A stretch of 13,403 nucleotides of DNA from assembly GCA_017548175.1 (NCBI GenBank), contig JAFYMZ010000028.1, positions 1 through 13,403 on the forward strand, read 5' to 3'. Below, piece after piece: positions 13,361-13,403 of the stretch. Origin of the DNA: Clostridia bacterium (lineage in GTDB: Bacteria > Bacillota_A > Clostridia > Oscillospirales > Butyricicoccaceae). Within the stretch, counting starts at the first letter, position 1. Every line of letters begins with the position of its first letter. The translations under genes were made by a program, and so were the position numbers. A model generated the notes under the pieces. The model was not told the origin of the DNA and made no database searches. It saw nothing but the letters and a program-made list of their open reading frames with translations.

Positions 13361-13403
13361 ATGACACAAAGAACCATCACGTTCAAAGTCCGGTTGACCG
13401 CCA
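13361..13403 (+). CDS. Unidentified protein, N-terminal 14 codons only
   Basis: The ATG at 13361 is preceded by a weak GGGGTG ribosome binding site (13350-13355) and lies downstream of a near-consensus promoter. The visible product is MTQRTITFKVRLTA, cut by the window edge. A short basic N-terminus leading into what may become a hydrophobic segment would fit a membrane sensor or transporter, but this is too short to classify. Confidence 0.6.
   Translation, partial: MTQRTITFKVRLTA

Overview
The window is a compact, GC-rich chromosomal stretch of housekeeping genes. It most likely comes from a low-oxygen gut Firmicute of the Oscillospiraceae/Ruminococcaceae, near Faecalibacterium, Gemmiger or Subdoligranulum. 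That placement is inferred from protein similarity as I remember it, strong Shine-Dalgarno sites, a canonical T-box leader and the gene order; no search was run. I see no insertion sequences, phage genes, CRISPR arrays, tRNAs or rRNAs.

Left edge (1-1217, minus strand): a two-gene unit with a CYTH-domain triphosphate-tunnel protein first. A probable DUF3810-type membrane protein follows it, starts at GTG and runs off the window. A 225-base divergent intergenic region carries a promoter for each direction and a perfect 12-bp inverted repeat.

Centre (1443-8355, plus strand): a tightly packed cell-envelope, division and nucleotide-sanitation operon in the order zapA, U32-family protein, dut, maf, mreC, mreD, mrdA (PBP2). 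Most junctions overlap by 1-14 bases, so translation is probably coupled. The U32 gene is cut by an in-frame TAG at codon 199, directly after its cysteine cluster, while the remaining 501 codons stay open. It is a fresh pseudogene, a sequence error or a read-through gene. None of the other twelve genes whose end is visible stops with TAG.

8399-9700: a well-formed promoter drives a minD-like gene that has no minC or minE beside it and no obvious C-terminal membrane-targeting helix. It is followed by an mgsA-family gene in which five active-site positions, read against E. coli MgsA, are substituted.

9701-13255: a complete T-box leader, with Stem I, a GAC specifier, an antiterminator with a TGGC bulge and a terminator, controls hisS-aspS. 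The operon ends at a strong intrinsic terminator. The GAC specifier and the TGGC bulge both point to tRNA-Asp as the sensed ligand. The right edge holds a near-consensus promoter, a possible operator and the first 14 codons of an unidentified gene.

The most notable observations are the amber-interrupted U32 gene, the catalytically degenerate MgsA homologue, the doubly supported Asp specificity of the T-box, and the shared 12-mer in the divergent promoter region. I found no clear new defence or mobile system.
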